From: CAVXJN01 sp963762165
GTDB lineage: Bacteria > Pseudomonadota > Gammaproteobacteria > JASBUN01
Direction of reading: 5' to 3'
NCBI GenBank assembly: GCA_963762165.1
Contig: CAVXJN010000004.1
Location: 217,100 to 281,099 of the forward strand
Length of the DNA stretch: 64,000 nucleotides
A model generated the notes under the pieces. The model worked only from the letters and a program-made list of their open reading frames with translations. It did no database searches and was not told the origin of the DNA. A program made the translations under genes and the position numbers. The stretch's first letter is position 1, and each line of letters begins with the position of its first letter. This document shows, piece after piece, positions 50,168 through 58,398 of this stretch.

Positions 50168-50703
50168 CCATACCTCATCAGTCAACGAGCTACAGACAAG
50201 CCACCCCGCCTCCCGATTCGAAACCTGACGCACGCGATCCCGCATCGCGCATCGACCTGTTCGAACGGGCTTCGCAAGCTTAGCCGGGGGCCTCAAAAAA
50301 GCAATCGAGGTTGGTACGGACTCGCAAAGCGCGATCGTACGGATCAGCCGCCATAGGGCGGGCTATGCCCGCCGGGGTTCCACGACGCAAGGTCTCCATA
50401 GAACGGGTTATGCTCGCCGCGCGCTTTCACGTGACAAGCACGTAAGACGTGCAAACCGTGCGGCGCGCACAAATGCAAGCCGGGATTAAGCCGCGCAGCG
50501 GCGAATCCGGCGATGCGGAGCCACCGGCCGAACCCACGCGATGCGCTGCGCTTGGTCGGGCAGTCGGCGCACAGGCCCGCAGGCATTCCCGGTTTCCGCA
50601 TGCCTTCGACGGGTTGTTTTTCACGTCTCCCACCGCCACCCGTCTTGCGCCGCTGCCCGCGCCGCACTTAAATAAGCTTCCCATGCCATCAGGGAGCACC
50701 ACC
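50168..50703. repeat. Divergent spacer with two palindromic repeat families
   Basis: Copies of CCATAGGGCGGGCTATGCCC (50351-50373, with a degenerate copy at about 50397) and of the AAGCCGCGCAGCGGCGAATC type (about 50487-50517) lie between the giant-protein operon and the MBL-fold gene. No gene is supported. Confidence 0.55.
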
Positions 50704-51669
50704 GTGCACCGCTTTCTCCGAACCGTCTCGGCCCTAGTCACAACAGCACTGCTGTCGGCAACCACTGCCGTTTTCGCCGCCGCCACCGTCGACGACTACC
50801 CCATGCAACCGCAGCGCGTGGCCGACGGCGTCTACGCGGTAATCACCCCGACCCGCGACCTGCCCAACCCGGACAACAAGGGCTGGAACTCCAACAGCGC
50901 TTTCGTCGTCACGGACAACGGCGTGCTGGTGTTCGACACCGGCTCGTCCGAAGTGATCGGCCAGGCGTTGCGCCGGGCCATCGCCCGCACTACCGACCAA
51001 CCAGTGCGCTGGGTGGTGGACTCCCACGGCCACGGCGACCACTGGCTCGGCAACGCCGCCTTTCCCGACGCCGAGATCATTGCCACCATCCAGGTGGCTG
51101 ACCGCATCCGGGCCGAAGGGGAGGACTGGGTCCGGAACTTCAATAACATGACCGAAGGTGCGACCGGTGAATCCACCATCGTGCCGCCCACCAGTACTGT
51201 CGACCAGCGCACCAGCCGCACCCTCGGCGGCACCGAAGTGATGTTCATACCCTCGGGCAATTCCCATTCGCCCGGCGATCTCATGGTGTGGCTGCCGAAG
51301 CGCGGCGTGCTGCTTACGGGCGACGTGCTCTACTCCGACCGCATGCCGTCCACCTTCGACGCCGACGTGCGCCGCTGGATCGCCCAGCTCGACGAGTTCC
51401 AGGCACTGGAGCCGGCGCCCACGGTGGTCGTGCCGGGCCACGGCGAGGTCAGCGATCTCAGTGGCGTGCGCCGCCTGCGCGCACTGCTGAGCGATTTCTG
51501 GCAGGCCGTGCGCAGCGGCTACGAGGCGGGCAAGCAGGGCTTCGAGATGGTGCCGGACGTGCAGCAGGCCCTGGCCGAGTACCGCGAGGCGTATCCGGGG
51601 CTGGACGAGAAGGTGCAGCGCGACATCGGGCGCGTGTATCTGCAGGTGGAGGCGGCGGCGTTCGAGTGA
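50704..51669 (+). CDS. Exported MBL-fold metallohydrolase
   Basis: The 321-residue product starts at GTG 50704 (AGGGAG 7 bases upstream); ATG 50683 is a weaker in-frame alternative. A signal peptide ends near AVFAAAT. The metallo-beta-lactamase fold is clear: DTGSSEVIGQALRRAI, the zinc motif SHGHGDHWLGN, GNSHSPGDLMVWLP, TGDVLYSDRMPST and PGHGE. It belongs to the periplasmic MBL group often linked to sulfur or quinoprotein metabolism; the substrate is unknown. The gene is single and monocistronic. Confidence 0.9.
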   Translation: MHRFLRTVSALVTTALLSATTAVFAAATVDDYPMQPQRVADGVYAVITPTRDLPNPDNKGWNSNSAFVVTDNGVLVFDTGSSEVIGQALRRAIARTTDQPVRWVVDSHGHGDHWLGNAAFPDAEIIATIQVADRIRAEGEDWVRNFNNMTEGATGESTIVPPTSTVDQRTSRTLGGTEVMFIPSGNSHSPGDLMVWLPKRGVLLTGDVLYSDRMPSTFDADVRRWIAQLDEFQALEPAPTVVVPGHGEVSDLSGVRRLRALLSDFWQAVRSGYEAGKQGFEMVPDVQQALAEYREAYPGLDEKVQRDIGRVYLQVEAAAFE

Positions 51670-52317
51670 TCCATAGGGCGGGCTATGCCCGCTGCGAATC
51701 GGGCACCAGTCCTTACTCGGTTGAACTCAATCGACGTGTTGCGCAATGCCTTCCGCGTCGTACGCGAAATACCCGTTCTCGTTGAACGCAATCGTCGTGC
51801 TGCCCGACCGTTTGCAGTGCGTACGGACCCTGCCGAGCGGCGGTGCGGGGGCGATTGATCAAAACCTGGTTCACGCGCCATTGCGATCCGTCATCGCGAC
51901 GGCACCCCACCCAGGCCCGGGCCGCACGAGGTGAACAAGCGCTGTGGCAACATCGGTATTGGCAACACACCTTGCGCGATGACGGAGATTTCACCCGCCA
52001 CGTCGGATAGGCCCGTTACAACCCTGCGAGACCCGGCTACGGGAGCGCCGCTGCGGCATTATGCCGCGCGACCTCATCAAGGGTTTGAAACTACCCATCC
52101 GTTGTATATCCGGAACGCCGGTATACCACCTTATGCATAGTCGTAACCGTCAGATATATTTACAGTTGTTCCGCTGGATTCCGCGGTCCAAACCCGGTGA
52201 CGTCGTTACGTCCATGTAAATAATACAGTTATAATTTATGTGGCATTGTTCTTGCCTCAATTCTGTTACGCAAATAATTGCCCTTAAGAACCAATAATCA
52301 AGAAGACGGGAGACAAC
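51670..52317. other. Spacer with palindrome, ORF remnant and sigma-54 site
   Basis: A CCATAGGGCGGGCTATGCCC palindrome lies at 51671-51692. A minus-strand fragment at about 51727-51930 reads as protein in two frames: WRVNQVLINRPR, then THCKRSGSTTIAFNENGYFA to a TGA. It looks like a small broken gene. A sigma-54 promoter candidate lies at 52241. Confidence 0.4.
52241..52255 (+). promoter_or_regulatory. Sigma-54 (RpoN) promoter for a PEP-CTERM gene
   Basis: TGGCAT-TGTTC-TTGC matches the -24/-12 consensus TGGCAC-N5-TTGC at nine of ten positions with exact spacing, 63 bases before the start codon. The flanks are AT-rich. RpoN with PrsK/PrsR control of PEP-CTERM genes is known in other proteobacteria. 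Confidence 0.7.
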
Positions 52318-53091
52318 ATGAACAGAATTCAAATGTCCGGTGCAGCACTGGCGGGGGTGCTGTTGTTCGGCGCGGGTTCGGCGTCCGCAATCAGCGTAGC
52401 CGCCCCTTCCGTAATCACTCATGTGGCGTTGCCCGGTCAGGTGCCGGACGAGCAGCCCCCGCGGGTGAACATCGGCGACGCTCCGACCGGCTGGGGGCCC
52501 GACTCCTGGCAGGGGCCGACGACCGGTAAGTCCAACTGGCACGCCCGATACAACGCCGATGGAGATTATCTCTCCACGATTTTCCCGGCCGATGCGGCGT
52601 CACTCACCATTAGCAATCTGGCCTCGATCAGCTATTTCACCAAGACCGGCACCGCGATACCGACGGGACAGGACTGGTGGATCCAGATCTATACCCGGCC
52701 CGATGGTGTAAACGACGCCAGAAGCTGGTACGGCTATAAATTCACCAACAACTATAACAATCACGCACATACCGGAACCTGGCAGCAGTGGTCGACCGAT
52801 ACCGGCATGACGTTCAATCTGGATGGCAGTGCAACCGAACTGTCAATGAACGATCTTGCAAGCAACTACGGCAACGAGTTGGTTGAGATGATCAGCGTCC
52901 AGACTGACAGCGGTTGGAACGGCTTCGACGGTTACGTCGACGGCCTGCAAATTACGTTGACCAACGGAAACGTCGGAAGGGTGAACTTCGAGGGCTCACA
53001 ACGATCGGTTCCGGAACCCAGCGTACTCTGGCTTCTGGGCGCGGGCATGTTGGTCGCCGTGAGCCGCGGCCTACGCAAACGAGCTGGTTGA
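52318..53091 (+). CDS. PEP-CTERM sorting domain protein
   Basis: The 257-residue protein has a signal peptide (cleavage near GSASAIS), a beta-rich middle, and a C-terminal exosortase signal VPEPSVLWLLGAGMLVAVSR followed by GLRKRAG. GACGGGAGAC precedes the ATG. The middle is aromatic- and Asn-rich (QDWWIQIYTRPDGVNDARSW, WNGFDGYVDGLQITL) and resembles carbohydrate-binding sandwich modules, so it is probably anchored in the exopolysaccharide matrix. A sigma-54 site precedes the gene and a strong terminator follows it, so it is a single-gene unit. Confidence 0.92.
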   Translation: MNRIQMSGAALAGVLLFGAGSASAISVAAPSVITHVALPGQVPDEQPPRVNIGDAPTGWGPDSWQGPTTGKSNWHARYNADGDYLSTIFPADAASLTISNLASISYFTKTGTAIPTGQDWWIQIYTRPDGVNDARSWYGYKFTNNYNNHAHTGTWQQWSTDTGMTFNLDGSATELSMNDLASNYGNELVEMISVQTDSGWNGFDGYVDGLQITLTNGNVGRVNFEGSQRSVPEPSVLWLLGAGMLVAVSRGLRKRAG

Positions 53092-53106
53092 ATCGCCGAT
53101 GAAATC

Positions 53107-53141
53107 GCAAAGGGCCGGTCTTATACCGGCCCTTTGCTTTT
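53107..53141 (+). terminator. Strong intrinsic terminator
   Basis: A 13-bp perfect stem (GCAAAGGGCCGGT with ACCGGCCCTTTGC) closes a CTTAT loop and is followed by TTTT, 16 bases after the PEP-CTERM stop. Confidence 0.9.
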
Positions 53142-53853
53142 GGGGCGGCGCCTGCGAGCCATCCGTCGGTCGGTAACGCCGCGCAGCTGCGAATCCGGCA
53201 AGCTGCTGACCGGCGTGACGCGAAAATGCACGGTGTCGGGTTAGACTTCGCTAATCCGACCTGCGCTAACTGCGCGACCCATAGGGCCGGCTATCTACCC
53301 GCCGCAAGGTTTCCTGCATAAACCATCGGCGCGCATTGCGCGCCCTATATCGGTTGCTCGTCTCTCTGACACCGGTAGACCGGATTAAACCCGAACGGCC
53401 AACCGCCGTTATCACCGTCACTTCACAATCTGATATTGCCTTGCCCCCGTGCATCACGCGGAGCGTATGTCGTCCAGGCGCGCACGCCGCTCGCCGTTCC
53501 CGTGGTCCGATTCATTGGCGCACCAACTACATTGCTGCTCCAGGCGATGCTTCTAGGTAGCGCGGCATTGGCGGTAAGTGACCGACCCATAACGGTAGCC
53601 GCCACACTCGTTGACAATGACCTGAACTGTACTGGCCACTGCTACCGTTCCGATCGGCTTCGCCTCGGCGGTATGCAAATCTTCGGCTGCGAGCGGGCGC
53701 CAGGCAGTTATTCATTGCACCGCGCGCACGTGATGGGTAAAGAGTGCTTCAACATCACTTTTCCACGTTGCCCGTAGCCAGCAGCGAACCATCGCGAACC
53801 GTTCGTGCAGGTCTACACTCAACGGCATTGTGTACCACACCAGGATGCCAGTT
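53142..53853. repeat. Repeat-rich spacer with a small gene remnant
   Basis: Palindromes GTCGGGTTA...TAATCCGAC (53235-53260) and CATAGGGCCGGCTAT (about 53279-53302) are present, plus a GCCGCGCAGCTGCGAATCCG copy near 53180. A broken minus-strand frame follows (separate entry). Confidence 0.55.
53454..53711 (-). pseudogene. Remnant of a small Cys-rich protein gene
   Basis: On the minus strand the frame reads VASTVQVIVNECGGYRYGSV, then TYRQCRAT. It is stopped by TAG at 53553-53555 and continues KHRLEQQCSWCANESDHG to a TGA. The YRxGSVxYRxCR and LEQQC pattern looks like a small periplasmic protein cut by an internal stop and lacking a proper start. No family name is certain. Confidence 0.35.
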
Positions 53854-54360
53854 ATGCGCAGTAACATGAAGTCTGCGATTGTGTTGATTTTGAGTTTTGG
53901 TTCGGCGTGCATGCTGTCAACCGCGCGCGCAGGCACTATGGTCGAGGATTTAATCGCCCAACAGAATCCGTGTAGAGAGCTCAAAGCCGAGCTCATGGGT
54001 TCGAACATCGGAATCGACAAAGTCAAACAGGTCAAAGTGAACCATGCCAACCTCGCGCTGAACGGTAACGACGTCAAAGTGGATCTTGCGGGTTCGCTGG
54101 CGTGCGAAACCGGGCCTTCCTCTATGGTGGTGGGCGATGCCTCGGCGGACCTGAAAGCGTCCGCCGCCGCGAGCCTGACGGACTGCAAAGTCAGGTCGGT
54201 GTCGGTCACACTGAGTAACTTCGGCGGCACGTTCCGAGATGTGCTGGCGGCATTACAGCCATCCCTCCAGGATAGCCTGAAGCAGGAAATCAAAACGCGG
54301 GTGGAGGAAGGCTGCAAGGAATTCCGCACTGGCACCGTGGCGAAATCTTCGAGCAAATGA
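53854..54360 (+). CDS. Exported protein of unknown function
   Basis: The 168-residue protein has a signal peptide (SAIVLILSFGSACMLSTARA). ATG 53854 has CCAGGA nine bases upstream; ATG 53866 and 53845 are alternatives. The mature part is helical, with a strand block (VKVNHANLALNGNDVKVDLA) and four cysteines (NPCREL, LACETG, TDCKVR, EGCKEF) that may form two disulfides. No family is recognised. The periplasm is the likely location. Confidence 0.65.
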   Translation: MRSNMKSAIVLILSFGSACMLSTARAGTMVEDLIAQQNPCRELKAELMGSNIGIDKVKQVKVNHANLALNGNDVKVDLAGSLACETGPSSMVVGDASADLKASAAASLTDCKVRSVSVTLSNFGGTFRDVLAALQPSLQDSLKQEIKTRVEEGCKEFRTGTVAKSSSK

Positions 54361-54757
54361 CTCGTTGCTCAGGTCGCGGTGTGGCAGGTCGGGTTGGCGC
54401 AGCGTAACCCGGCGCGCCCAACCGCACGCACCACATTCGTAGGTCGGGTTGGCTGTAGGCCGGGTTAAGCCCGAAAGGCGAAGCCGGCGATGTCGAAGTG
54501 CCCACCGGACGCCAGGACCTGACGCGGCAACGCCGCACATAGGGCGACCTATCCGAACGGAAGGTTCACCACACCCGCGTTACTTTGCGGTGACCGAATC
54601 CTTACCGCGCGCATAGCGCGCCCTGTGCCTTGGTCGCGCCGACATCGATCCAGGGATCGCGGCCTGGCACGTCCCGCGACAGGCCGCTTTCGGCACCGCA
54701 GTTCCAGAAACGACGAACCCCGCCGGAGCGGGGTTCGTGAGGGTCGAGCGCAGGGGT
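54361..54757. repeat. Repeat-rich spacer
   Basis: A degenerate REP-like copy (GTCGGGTTGGCGCAGCG, 54388-54413), a GGGTTAAGCCCGAAAGGCGA copy (about 54463-54493) and a CATAGGGCGACCTAT copy (about 54539) precede the terminator at 54713. No gene is supported. Confidence 0.55.
54713..54738 (-). terminator. Hairpin terminator of the third PEP-CTERM gene
   Basis: An 11-bp perfect stem (ACGAACCCCGC with GCGGGGTTCGT) with a 4-base loop lies directly after the minus-strand stop. Its core is almost identical to the terminator of the first PEP-CTERM gene at 12697. Confidence 0.75.
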
Positions 54758-55417
54758 TCAGCGCAGCCGACGACGACGGTTCAATGCAAAGCCCAGCAGA
54801 CCGCCGGCGAGCAATGCCAGCACGCCTGGCTCCGGGACGCTGGCGGAGGCGCAGGTGTCGCCCCGGCACTCCAGTGTCACGTCGTCCAGGATGAAGCCGA
54901 TGTTGTCGCTGCCCGGATCCTCGAAGAACATGCGCAGTGTGGTTGGACTGATCAAGGACACTGCGACGCCCTTGCCGGCGAACGGATCGGTACCGGCGAC
55001 CGTACCGCTGACCGAAGCGACCAAGCTCAGAGTCGTAGCGTCCAGGAAGCCTGCGATCCAGGTGTCCGACGCCGTGTTGCGCTGATTGCCCGAAATGAGC
55101 CCACTCAAGCTCCAGGTCTGGCCGGGCAGTAGCGTGAAGGTCTGCTTGGATATGATGCGCCCGCCATTGCCGGTGGTGCCATCCATGTCGATGCACTTGC
55201 CGGTGCTGCCGACGCAATCAATGCTGTACGAGCCGGAGTTGATGACATCCACGGTGCCGTTGTCGATGGTCCAGTTGAGCAGCCCGCCCGGAGCATTGAG
55301 ACCGGTGACATCGACGTCGAAGTTGTCGGAAAAGATCACTACGGCGCTGGCCGGTGCAGACACGAGCCACAGTGCGATGCTGGTGAGCAGCGCCAGAATA
55401 CGTTGATTGTTATGCAT
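54758..55417 (-). CDS. PEP-CTERM sorting domain protein
   Basis: The 219-residue protein has a signal peptide (cleavage near APASAVV) and a C-terminal exosortase signal SVPEPGVLALLAGGLLGFAL with NRRRRLR. The middle is a beta-sandwich that begins VIFSDNFDVDVTGLN and contains SLSGLISGNQRNTASD and FFEDPGSDNIGFILDDVTLE. This is the pattern of concanavalin-like or choice-of-anchor domains in such proteins. The start at 55417 has GGGGAA upstream; ATG 55432 is an in-frame alternative. No convincing sigma-54 site was found before it. Confidence 0.92.
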   Translation of the reverse strand: MHNNQRILALLTSIALWLVSAPASAVVIFSDNFDVDVTGLNAPGGLLNWTIDNGTVDVINSGSYSIDCVGSTGKCIDMDGTTGNGGRIISKQTFTLLPGQTWSLSGLISGNQRNTASDTWIAGFLDATTLSLVASVSGTVAGTDPFAGKGVAVSLISPTTLRMFFEDPGSDNIGFILDDVTLECRGDTCASASVPEPGVLALLAGGLLGFALNRRRRLR

Positions 55418-55931
55418 GACAGGGTTCCCCATTACCCAGCGGATGTTGTTATCTTGCTGGTCCGTAAGCAGAAACCGAGCCAGTTTTCATTACCCGCAAG
55501 AATACAATGGGTTATCCATATCGAGGCGCGAAGCGCCGCTGCCGGTTGTAAAGGAACGTGACGGTGTTCCCGCCGGCGGCCGAAGGGTCTTCGCCGCATC
55601 ATTCCGCCTGCGATTGTCTTTGCAGCCATGCGGCCAGTTCCGATTCCGCAGATACGCCGGGCACGAGATCATCGAACCCTGCGACGGTTTCGGTCACCGG
55701 GGCTTTCCGGCAGGGGGTGTCGGGTTGGCGCAGCGTTTCCCCGACGTCACCACCCGCATACCGCGCAACCGTAGGTCGGATTAGCGAAGCGTAATCCGAC
55801 ACACCTATCCGCACGCACCACCCCGTAGGTCGGGTTAGCAAAGCGTTATCCGACGTGATCACCCGTACGCAGCCACCCGCAAGCCGGGTTTGCAGGGTTG
55901 TCCCGGAGCGGCGTCCCTTTGGTCCCTTTCG
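55418..55931. repeat. Cluster of REP-like palindromes
   Basis: Three copies lie head to tail: 55719-55745 (degenerate), 55775-55800 (perfect GTCGGATTA arms) and 55829-55854 (one mismatch). No intact gene is supported in this stretch. Confidence 0.7.
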
Positions 55932-56423
55932 TTATTGCAGCCGATAGGCGGCGTGGCAGGCCACGCACTGTTCGGTTACATGCGCCAGGGCGGCAAGCGC
56001 CGGCTTGACCTCGCCGGTTGCGCTTGCATCCTTGGCCACGACCGCGAAGCGGCTGGCCGAGTGGTGCATCTCGGTTCCGATTGCCTGCATTCCCGCGGGC
56101 ATGTACGGGGCCACTTCGTGTGCGCCGTGTAGTTTGAGCGAGGCCATGCCCAGGCGCTGCTCGGCAATCTCTGCGGCCACCTCATAGTGTCCGGCGGCCA
56201 ACGCCTCCTGGATGTGCTGCAAAGACCGCAAATGGTCGCGCATGTTGCGCAAGGTGTGGTGGCGCATCGCATCCGGGAACGTCACCATCGTCCGATCGTC
56301 CTGAACGTTTGCCGAGGACGCATGGTGATGCATATCGCCGTCGTGCTCGGGCTGTGCCGGCACGCCCGTCGCGACGCCCAGTGCGGCGCCGGCCACCAGT
56401 CCAAGAAAAAGCCTGTTTCCCAT
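55932..56423 (-). CDS. Class II c-type cytochrome (c'/c556-like)
   Basis: The 163-residue exported protein has a signal peptide (cleavage near GVPAQPE), a His/Met-rich start (DGDMHHHASS), a four-helix-bundle pattern, and the haem-binding motif CVACH (Cys153, Cys156, His157) close to the C-terminus. That is the class II cytochrome arrangement. It probably carries electrons or binds NO in the periplasm. A conserved palindrome (ATGAT-N4-ATCAT) lies 60 bases upstream, and the divergent gene is a Crp/Fnr regulator. Confidence 0.85.
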   Translation of the reverse strand: MGNRLFLGLVAGAALGVATGVPAQPEHDGDMHHHASSANVQDDRTMVTFPDAMRHHTLRNMRDHLRSLQHIQEALAAGHYEVAAEIAEQRLGMASLKLHGAHEVAPYMPAGMQAIGTEMHHSASRFAVVAKDASATGEVKPALAALAHVTEQCVACHAAYRLQ

Positions 56424-56482
56424 GATCGTCGCTTTTTATAAAGAGGAGTTCCGATACTAGGTCCGGTTACGGTCGCGGCGTT

Positions 56483-56496
56483 ATGATCGCAATCAT
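56483..56496. promoter_or_regulatory. FNR/CRP-type palindrome
   Basis: ATGAT-CGCA-ATCAT contains the TGAT-N4-ATCA core of FNR/DNR sites. It lies between the divergent cytochrome and Crp/Fnr genes. The identical ten fixed bases recur at 58304. Confidence 0.65.
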
Positions 56497-56640
56497 ATCG
56501 ACGACCATGGTTGGCAACGACGAGGGCATGGACGATCACGAGTCACGACCATCTTTCCGGACCCGCCGGCGATTTGCCGGCACGGGTTGCACCCATCCGC
56601 GCGTACCGCGCATTGCAGGCGCCGACGGTGTGAGTCGTTC

Positions 56641-57258
56641 ATGGTAATCGACTGGCAAGCGATCCTGCGCGCACAGCCGATGTTGCGCGTCATTCCTCCG
56701 GCCTTGCAGGCGGTGGGCGAACTGCGCCCATTCAAAGCGCGGCAGACCCTCTACCGTCGCGGCGAGCGTCCCACGTGGATGCTGTGCGTACTGGCCGGCG
56801 AGATCCGCCTGGTCCGACCCACTTCGCAAGGCGCCGAGATCATCCTGCAGCGGGTCAGCCGCGGCTTTGTGGCGGAAGCGAGCATGGAAGCGAACGCCTA
56901 TCACTGCGATGTGGTGGCGGCGGTCGACGGCCAGCTGCTGAGTTTTCCGATTACCGAGTTTCGCGCCGCGCTGGAGCACGACCCTGCCTTCCGCCGCGCC
57001 TGGATGGGACGGCTTGCCCAGGAGGTGCGCAAGCTGCGCGCGCAATGCGAACGGCTCAGTCTCAACAGCGCCGCGGAACGGATCCTGCACTACCTCGAAG
57101 CCGAGGGCGTCGATGGCGGTGTGATCCTGTCCCAGCCCAGAAAGGCGTGGGCCGCCGAGTTGGGACTCACCCACGAGGTGCTGTACCGCACTCTGCGCCG
57201 CTTGCGCGACGATGGCACCATTACCATCGACGGCAACCGTATCGCGCGCACGGCGTGA
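56641..57258 (+). CDS. Crp/Fnr family transcriptional regulator
   Basis: The 205-residue protein has an N-terminal cyclic-nucleotide-binding-like beta-roll (LYRRGERPTWMLCVLAGEIR), a long dimerisation helix, and a C-terminal winged helix with the recognition helix near LGLTHEVLYRTLRRLRDDG. The four N-terminal cysteines of FNR are absent, so it is not an iron-sulfur FNR; a haem or redox-sensing DNR-like role is possible. It is flanked by a c-type cytochrome and redox enzymes and is preceded by a TGAT-N4-ATCA box, so it may regulate itself and its neighbours. Confidence 0.92.
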   Translation: MVIDWQAILRAQPMLRVIPPALQAVGELRPFKARQTLYRRGERPTWMLCVLAGEIRLVRPTSQGAEIILQRVSRGFVAEASMEANAYHCDVVAAVDGQLLSFPITEFRAALEHDPAFRRAWMGRLAQEVRKLRAQCERLSLNSAAERILHYLEAEGVDGGVILSQPRKAWAAELGLTHEVLYRTLRRLRDDGTITIDGNRIARTA

Positions 57259-57311
57259 ACCGGACACGCGGACGGTGATGCGCCTTGGATCGTATGCGCA
57301 TGTGACCGCGA

Positions 57312-58247
57312 TTACTGATCGGCGACCGCGTACACCTGTTCAGCCATGTGCAATGCATTGAGGCTGCGGAACCGGACGTCCGAGTAGACCTCGAGGTACG
57401 AGAAGCGCGATTGATCGAGCCCTTGCGTCGCCTCCACCGGGTCGAACGCGCCGGCCTCCATGCGCTCCTTGATGGCGTCACGCAGGAACACCAGATAGTC
57501 GTAGCTGTCGCGCAGCGCTTCCTGCAGGTCGGTGACGTGCCCGTGGCCGGGAATGACCACGGCCGGTTGCAGTTCGTCGCGCAGGTACTCGAGGGTCTTG
57601 ATCCAGGTCAGTCCGGTGCCGGGCATGATGCCCAACAGCCGCTGCACGAACACAATGTCCCCGGTGAACACGATCTTCTGCTCGGGAAGCCAGACGAAGA
57701 TGTCGCCGCTGGTGTGTCCGCCGCCGGTGTAGATCAACTCGATGGTCACGCCGTGCACGGGAAGCCGGTGCCGCTCTACAAAGGTGTGATCCGGGTACAC
57801 CGCTTCGGTCCCTTGGAACTGTTCCTTCAGCAGCGTGCGGGCCCTGCCGACCTGCTCCGCAGTCCGGTTGCGCATGTCCTGCGCGGCCGCCTGCGAGGCG
57901 ATGATCGGAACGCCCCGATTTCGGAAATAGCCGTTGCCGAGCCAGCGATGGTCCTGGCCGCCGGTATTGACGGCCCACTTGATCGGCTTATCGGTGACCT
58001 TGCGGATCGCTTCGAAAATGGCCTGGGCGTCGCGAACACTGCCGCCCGTGTCGATGACCACCACGCCGTCGTCGGCGATCACGAACCCCGAAGTCATGTT
58101 GTGACCCAGGTTTTCGGGTGATCGCTGGCCGAGGTCGCCGACCAGGGCATAGACGCGATCGGTCACCCGAACCGTCTCGAACGCGGACACCGAAAGTGAA
58201 ACAGACAGCAGACACAGAAGGCAGATCAGCGCGGAAAGTCGGCGCAT
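57312..58247 (-). CDS. Exported MBL-fold protein with altered metal motif
   Basis: The 311-residue product has a signal peptide (LICLLCLLSVSLSVSAFE); the start at 58247 has GGAG upstream. The MBL fold is clear from VVVIDTGGSVRDAQAIFEAI, GGGHTSGDIFVWLP, VFTGDIVFVQR and IPGHGHV. The usual NTHxHxDHxxGN motif is replaced by NTGGQDHRWLGN, so two zinc-ligand histidines are missing while Asp-His remain. It resembles the quinoprotein-associated (SoxH-like) zinc hydrolase group. The divergent promoter region it shares with the aldehyde oxidase genes holds an FNR-like palindrome. Confidence 0.88.
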   Translation of the reverse strand: MRRLSALICLLCLLSVSLSVSAFETVRVTDRVYALVGDLGQRSPENLGHNMTSGFVIADDGVVVIDTGGSVRDAQAIFEAIRKVTDKPIKWAVNTGGQDHRWLGNGYFRNRGVPIIASQAAAQDMRNRTAEQVGRARTLLKEQFQGTEAVYPDHTFVERHRLPVHGVTIELIYTGGGHTSGDIFVWLPEQKIVFTGDIVFVQRLLGIMPGTGLTWIKTLEYLRDELQPAVVIPGHGHVTDLQEALRDSYDYLVFLRDAIKERMEAGAFDPVEATQGLDQSRFSYLEVYSDVRFRSLNALHMAEQVYAVADQ

Positions 58248-58303
58248 GGGTGGGCTCCGCAAATGGAAAACGATCACTATACGCACCAACGTCACCGGAC
58301 AAT

Positions 58304-58317
58304 ATGATCCGGATCAT
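58304..58317. promoter_or_regulatory. FNR/CRP-type palindrome
   Basis: ATGAT-CCGG-ATCAT is identical in its fixed bases to the site at 56483. It lies 57 bases before the MBL-fold start and 82 bases before the aldehyde oxidase operon. Confidence 0.65.
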
Positions 58318-58398
58318 GCCCGGTGCGCCGACCGGAGTTCCTTCACATTCGCGTCCTGGTAAAACCCTGGACTCCGCCTTCTATACTCGACGGAGTCG

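Noticed and set aside
50331..50345. GATCGTACGGATC as another regulator box
   Set aside because: It does not keep the TGAT-N4-ATCA core and spacing of the two sites at 56483 and 58304.
46388..50356. A 1,322-codon open frame antisense to the second giant gene
   Set aside because: The sense strand aligns along its length with the paralogue at 40091-44320; the antisense frame has no recognisable motif and is a high-GC shadow.
54361..55931. Palindromes as possible tRNA or riboswitch structures
   Set aside because: They are short repeated palindromes found at several loci, without tRNA arms or known riboswitch cores.
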